From: a virus
Virus record (IMG/VR): IMGVR_UViG_3300035660_000003
Span: 1 to 22,260 of that record
Length of the DNA stretch: 22,260 nucleotides
Strand: one strand, 5' to 3'
This document shows, piece after piece, positions 19,924-22,260 of the stretch; positions within the stretch are counted from its first letter, which is position 1, and the number at the start of each line of letters is the position of its first letter. The position numbers were made by a program, and so were the translations under genes. Under the pieces are notes generated by a model. It did no database searches and was not told where the DNA came from. It was given only the letters and a program-made list of their open reading frames with translations.

Positions 19924-20168
19924 TGGAAGTCGAAGTGATACTATTAACTTCACAGATTCTAATGACTCTTGGAATGTTAATTATCACGGCATATCGTGTC
20001 AAACTTGAGAAAAAATCCGTTCAAGCCATAGTAGAAAATACTGAGGCAACCGAAAGAATTCGGGCATTAAAATGGGCTCTCAAATCGGAACGTGAACTAA
20101 TATTGACAATGAATGGCAAAGAGTTTATTGATTTTCTTGAAAAGGTGGTTTCAGATGAAAAAGAATGA
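19923..20168 (+). CDS. single-pass small membrane protein with cytoplasmic helix
   Basis: The 81-residue product starts at an ATG overlapping the terminase stop (TAATG). One membrane segment is evident at residues 4-25 (EVILLTSQILMTLGMLIITAYRV), followed by a charged amphipathic helix (VQAIVENTEATERIRALKWALKSERELI). No signal peptidase site is seen. A holin- or spanin-like role is conceivable given the second membrane gene next to it, but tail, egress and host-interaction roles are equally open. Confidence 0.6.
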   Translation: MEVEVILLTSQILMTLGMLIITAYRVKLEKKSVQAIVENTEATERIRALKWALKSERELILTMNGKEFIDFLEKVVSDEKE

Positions 20169-20364
20169 CGTTAGTGGACTATTAATGGAACTTGGCAGTT
20201 TAATTGCCAAAATTGGATTTCCAGTTTCTTTGGCAGAAATAATTCTTTTCATGAGAATACCGTTTATAGGGTTTGGGATGATTTGGTCTGGTTTTATCAT
20301 ATTTATAATTGGACGACGAAAAATCAAAAGGAAGAAAAATAATGCGAATCCAACACAATGCTGA
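20155..20364 (+). CDS. two-pass small membrane protein (holin candidate)
   Basis: The 69-residue product begins at ATG 20155 with AGGTGG 6 bases upstream, overlapping the previous gene by 14 bases. Two hydrophobic segments (about 9-28 LLMELGSLIAKIGFPVSLAE, and 32-50 FMRIPFIGFGMIWSGFIIF) are separated by a short turn, followed by a strongly basic tail (GRRKIKRKKNN). Size, two membrane helices and a basic C-terminus are typical of class II holins, but archaeal virus lysis systems are poorly defined. It overlaps the nuclease gene start by 23 bases. Confidence 0.55.
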   Translation: MKKNDVSGLLMELGSLIAKIGFPVSLAEIILFMRIPFIGFGMIWSGFIIFIIGRRKIKRKKNNANPTQC

Positions 20365-21001
20365 AATGGTAAAGAAGTTCAGCGAAATTATGCTCAAAGA
20401 ATATTATAATCAATCTGTTACTGGAAGAACTGGGTTGCATCGTTCAGATGCGATTTCTTGTCCATTGAAAGCGTATTTTCGGATTACAAAACAAATAGAG
20501 GCAATTTATTCAAGTCAGGATGTTGGAATGTTATTGTTGGGAACACTTGCTCACATTGCCTTACATAAGAATTTTGAGGCACAGGAAAAAGTCTTTACAA
20601 TTGCTGACCAGTTATATATCACCGTTGATGCACTATATGGTAAGTTTCCCATCGAGAGCAAATCAACACGTAAAAAAATCTATCGAAAGGAAGATTTACC
20701 TCAATCATGGTTGGAACAATTGGCGATTGCAATGTCGGTGATGAAGGTGGATACTGGATATTTGATGGTCTTAAATATTATTAATTATAGTTTGACGGTT
20801 TGGGAAATAACGATGACGGAAGAAGAAAGGGAAATGTTCCTTCAAAATTGTATTTGGCAAATTCTGGCAATTTTGGATTCCATTCAAAAACTCAAGCCAG
20901 AAATATTAACGCCAAAAATCGATGAGTGTAAATATTGCCCATACAGACCGCTAAGGGTTCGTGAGGGCTGTCCGTATTATGTAAAACCGAAAGAAGATTA
21001 G
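20342..21001 (+). CDS. Cas4/RecB-like PD-(D/E)XK nuclease with Fe-S cluster
   Basis: The 219-residue product has the Cas4-type layout. A first cysteine (C40 in DAISCPLKAYF) is followed by H71 in GTLAHIALH, D96 in YITVDALYG, E105-S-K107 in PIESKST, Q126 in LEQLAIA, then a C-terminal cysteine trio C196-KY-C199 and C210 (CKYCPYRPLRVREGCPYY). Together the four cysteines would hold a 4Fe-4S cluster. These enzymes cut ssDNA ends and work in replication, recombination or defence evasion. It is not near any CRISPR array. ATG at 20342 is preferred to a TTG eleven codons earlier. It closes the plus-strand terminase operon and meets the gene at 20998 tail to tail with a 4-base overlap. Confidence 0.82.
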   Translation: MRIQHNAEMVKKFSEIMLKEYYNQSVTGRTGLHRSDAISCPLKAYFRITKQIEAIYSSQDVGMLLLGTLAHIALHKNFEAQEKVFTIADQLYITVDALYGKFPIESKSTRKKIYRKEDLPQSWLEQLAIAMSVMKVDTGYLMVLNIINYSLTVWEITMTEEEREMFLQNCIWQILAILDSIQKLKPEILTPKIDECKYCPYRPLRVREGCPYYVKPKED

Positions 21002-21333
21002 TCTTTTTTGTCTCTAAGTTCTGGCGGTAAAACTTCTTCATTATAATCAAGTCGTTTTAGAACGAGTTCAACTTCCATTTTTGGATTCAGACCTTTTACA
21101 GCAAGTAAAAGTTTCTTCAATCGTCTGTGGCTCATTATTTTTCCGCTATCTTCTTTCCATTCACGTTCTTCGTCCAGAAAAACCTCTGGATAATGAATCG
21201 CCAACCAAAGTAACATATCAAGTTCTCGCTCAATGCGTTTCTGAATACGATTCATATAAACGCAATGTTTGATGGTTTTCTTTGGCTGTTCAGGCAATGT
21301 TTCAAGATATACCTTCATTTTTTTGGTAATCAT
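20998..21333 (-). CDS. small helical protein under palindrome control
   Basis: The 111-residue product is helical and charged. It has a basic N-terminal half (KKTIKHCVYMNRIQKRIERELDMLLWLAIHYPEVFLDEERE) and a C-terminal helical pair (SHRRLKKLLLAVKGLNPKMEVELVLKRLDYNEE). No family recognised. It has AGTGAT directly before the ATG. Its predicted transcript start falls inside the fifth palindrome copy, so its expression should respond strongly to whatever binds that site. That makes it a candidate early gene or an autoregulated regulator. Confidence 0.55.
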   Translation of the reverse strand: MITKKMKVYLETLPEQPKKTIKHCVYMNRIQKRIERELDMLLWLAIHYPEVFLDEEREWKEDSGKIMSHRRLKKLLLAVKGLNPKMEVELVLKRLDYNEEVLPPELRDKKD

Positions 21334-21348
21334 TTTATCACTTTCTGT

Positions 21349-21364
21349 TTAATCAATTGATTAA
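21349..21364. repeat. palindrome copy 5 over a transcript start
   Basis: TTAATCAATTGATTAA, identical to copies 1 and 4, lies between the TATA box and ATG of the gene at 21333 and covers the predicted start near 21354. This is classic repressor placement. Confidence 0.75.
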
Positions 21365-21372
21365 ACGCATAA

Positions 21373-21396
21373 CAAGTATATAAACTTTACGGTTTT
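21373..21396 (-). promoter_or_regulatory. promoter of the gene at 20998-21333
   Basis: The minus strand has AACCGTAAAG followed by TTTATATACTTG; TATA block 21377-21384. It matches the promoter at 8445-8466 closely. Confidence 0.58.
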
Positions 21397-21413
21397 TTCG
21401 CAACCTTTATATC
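21397..21413 (+). promoter_or_regulatory. promoter upstream of the tail-chaperone gene
   Basis: TCGCAACC leads into TTTATATC (21406-21413), predicting a start near 21435, 4 bases before the ATG at 21439. A second TATA-like block, ATTTATATATG (about 21475-21485), could give a start near 21505 for the chaperone gene itself. Confidence 0.5.
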
Positions 21414-21438
21414 TGACGATGCAATCATAACACATAAT

Positions 21439-21513
21439 ATGGACCTATTAAACAAAAAGAGTAAAGATAAGACATTTATATATGATATGCATATTACTAT
21501 TAGAGTGATTTAA
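21439..21513 (+). CDS. possible 24-residue peptide upstream of the tail chaperone
   Basis: An ATG 4 bases after the predicted transcript start opens a 24-codon frame (beginning MDLLNKKSKDKTFIYD) that ends in TAATG, the stop overlapping the next ATG. Leaderless placement and stop-start overlap suggest a translated leader peptide coupled to the chaperone gene. It is too short for composition tests. Confidence 0.35.
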   Translation: MDLLNKKSKDKTFIYDMHITIRVI

Positions 21514-21968
21514 TGTCGAAAGATGAATTTATCCGCAAACACAAACCCCTTACTAAGAAAGAAGTAGAAGAGAAATTTAAACTACAAGAAGAAGCCAAAA
21601 AGACAATGACGACTGATGCGGTAGTTCTTGAAAAGAATTTGACCGACTTCAATAAAATTACCGACCCATTAACTGACCCCGCAAGTGGTAATGTTCTATG
21701 CTGGATTAGGAGACCAACCCAACAAGAATGGGAAGAGATGCTTCCAACTGAATTGCTTGAATACAAAGGCAAATTAGAAGAAATACCAACTGATATATGG
21801 ACTAAACATAAAGACCTTCAGTTTGAAATGATGGCAAAACTTATTGTTAATCCAGAACACACCGCTCAAGAATGGAAAGAACGTTCGAATTTGGTCTTTC
21901 AGCAATTGTTCCAGATGCATTTGACTGGAATTCTGGAACTACTGGGGATAACTGCGGAAAATTTTTAA
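21513..21968 (+). CDS. tail assembly chaperone, short form
   Basis: The 151-residue product is mostly helical, with a charged N-terminus (SKDEFIRKHKPLTKKEVEEKFKLQEEAKK) and a helical C-terminal half (WTKHKDLQFEMMAKLIVN...SNLVFQQLFQMHLTGILELLGI). It occupies the position of phage G-type chaperones, before a probable tape-measure gene. It ends with a slippery AAATTTT directly before the stop and an open -1 frame beyond it. By analogy with lambda gpG it would bind the tape measure and recruit tube subunits. GAGTGATTT precedes the ATG. Confidence 0.65.
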   Translation: MSKDEFIRKHKPLTKKEVEEKFKLQEEAKKTMTTDAVVLEKNLTDFNKITDPLTDPASGNVLCWIRRPTQQEWEEMLPTELLEYKGKLEEIPTDIWTKHKDLQFEMMAKLIVNPEHTAQEWKERSNLVFQQLFQMHLTGILELLGITAENF

Positions 21969-22177
21969 AATCCGATTACGGGTATCAAAAAATGTGCGTA
22001 TGTCGTTTCCTTAATTGCACACTTACAGAATTGAAGGAACGTATCAAAAATCCAGCCGATTATATGACTATTTTAGCTTATTTATATGAGGAAGGAGAAA
22101 GAATTAATGCAGGTTCGAAATTGCCGTCAAGTTCAAGTGGTGGGTCTTTTAAGAGACAACCACAAATGGGGAGATAA
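21513..22177 (+). CDS. tail assembly chaperone, -1 frameshifted long form
   Basis: A -1 slip at 21959-21965 joins the 151-codon short form to 70 further codons, giving 221 residues. The extension is a real-looking domain (YGYQKMCVCRFLNCTLTELKERIKNPADYMTILAYLYEEGERINAG) with a disordered end (SGGSFKRQPQMGR). No separate ribosome site is apparent at its beginning, and its sequence quality continues up to the slip site. This matches the G/GT arrangement of long-tailed phages. Confidence 0.6.
21959..21965 (+). other. programmed -1 frameshift site, A AAT TTT then TAA
   Basis: The zero-frame codons GAA AAT TTT TAA contain the heptamer AAATTTT in the X XXY YYZ register. Slippage of AAT TTT to AAA TTT keeps perfect pairing, and the zero-frame stop directly follows, which would favour a pause. 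Confidence 0.6.
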
Positions 22178-22180
22178 AAG

Positions 22181-22260
22181 ATGTCAGTAGTATATGAAAC
22201 AGGTTATGGAAAAGAAGAAACCAAAGAAACAATTGAAAGGGTTGGTGAAGACCTAGTGGG
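22181..22260 (+). CDS. start of the next gene, probably the tape-measure protein (3' end outside window)
   Basis: An ATG 3 bases after the frameshift-form stop, with GGGGAGAT upstream, opens a frame that remains open to the edge (26 codons visible, charged and helical, KEETKETIERVGEDLVG). In long-tailed viruses the gene after the chaperone pair is normally the tape measure; identity here is by position only. Confidence 0.5.
   Translation, partial: MSVVYETGYGKEETKETIERVGEDLV

Noticed and set aside
1-22260. Portal, integrase, DNA polymerase, tRNA or rRNA genes
   Set aside because: None was recognised. No frame has portal length and layout apart from the terminase itself, so the portal must be outside the window or too diverged to see.

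Overview
This AT-rich window looks like part of the genome of a tailed, double-stranded DNA virus (or a provirus of one) of an archaeon. Three lines of evidence support this. (1) Virion genes have tailed-virus logic: large terminase, HK97-type major capsid protein, prohead protease, coiled-coil scaffold, head-tail adaptor, tail tube, and a tail-chaperone pair joined by a -1 frameshift site. (2) Replication genes are archaeal in type: an archaeo-eukaryotic primase carrying a PriL-like iron-sulfur domain, and a RadA-type recombinase ATPase. (3) Expression signals are archaeal: TTTAAATA or TTTATATA boxes about 25 bases before expected transcript starts, purine-rich BRE-like elements beside them, Shine-Dalgarno sites of the GGTGAT type, and several short genes whose ATG falls at the predicted transcript start. 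The host group cannot be fixed from this window.

Left arm (1-6300, minus strand): a tightly overlapping operon runs from a promoter at 5631-5639. It covers three small unknown proteins, a RadA-like ATPase, a zinc protein, an HNH-like protein, a nucleoside deoxyribosyltransferase-like protein and the primase. A second promoter embedded in the primase stop codon drives an HNH protein, two small proteins and a dATP/dGTP diphosphohydrolase-like gene cut by the window edge. A further HNH gene with its own promoter sits at 5648-6280.

Middle (6300-15526, mostly minus strand): virion morphogenesis. In transcription order it contains a metallophosphoesterase, two small proteins, a charged-linker protein, a DUF6582-like protein, a phage head-associated domain protein, the prohead protease, a coiled-coil protein, the scaffold, a zinc protein, the capsid protein (ending in a strong terminator hairpin), an adaptor with an inserted beta-sandwich, a tail-completion-like protein and a small unknown. 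A plus-strand RHH-HNH gene interrupts this block.

Right part (15526-22260): a control zone and a mixed-strand region. Four copies of the palindrome TTAATCARTTGATTAA lie at 15593-15881, and a fifth covers the predicted start of a promoter at 21349-21364. A roughly 300-base A+C-rich repetitive stretch (16550-16860) precedes a small zincin. The tail tube gene is on the minus strand. A putative small terminase or partner, the terminase, two small membrane proteins and a Cas4-like nuclease form a plus-strand operon. The frameshifting tail chaperone and the start of the next gene, probably the tape measure, close the window. No portal, DNA polymerase, integrase, tRNA or CRISPR array was recognised.

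The points most worth attention are the palindrome regulon with its neighbouring small DNA-binding-like genes, the A+C-rich element near the terminase, the compact primase, the cysteine cluster inside the terminase, and the tail-chaperone frameshift.
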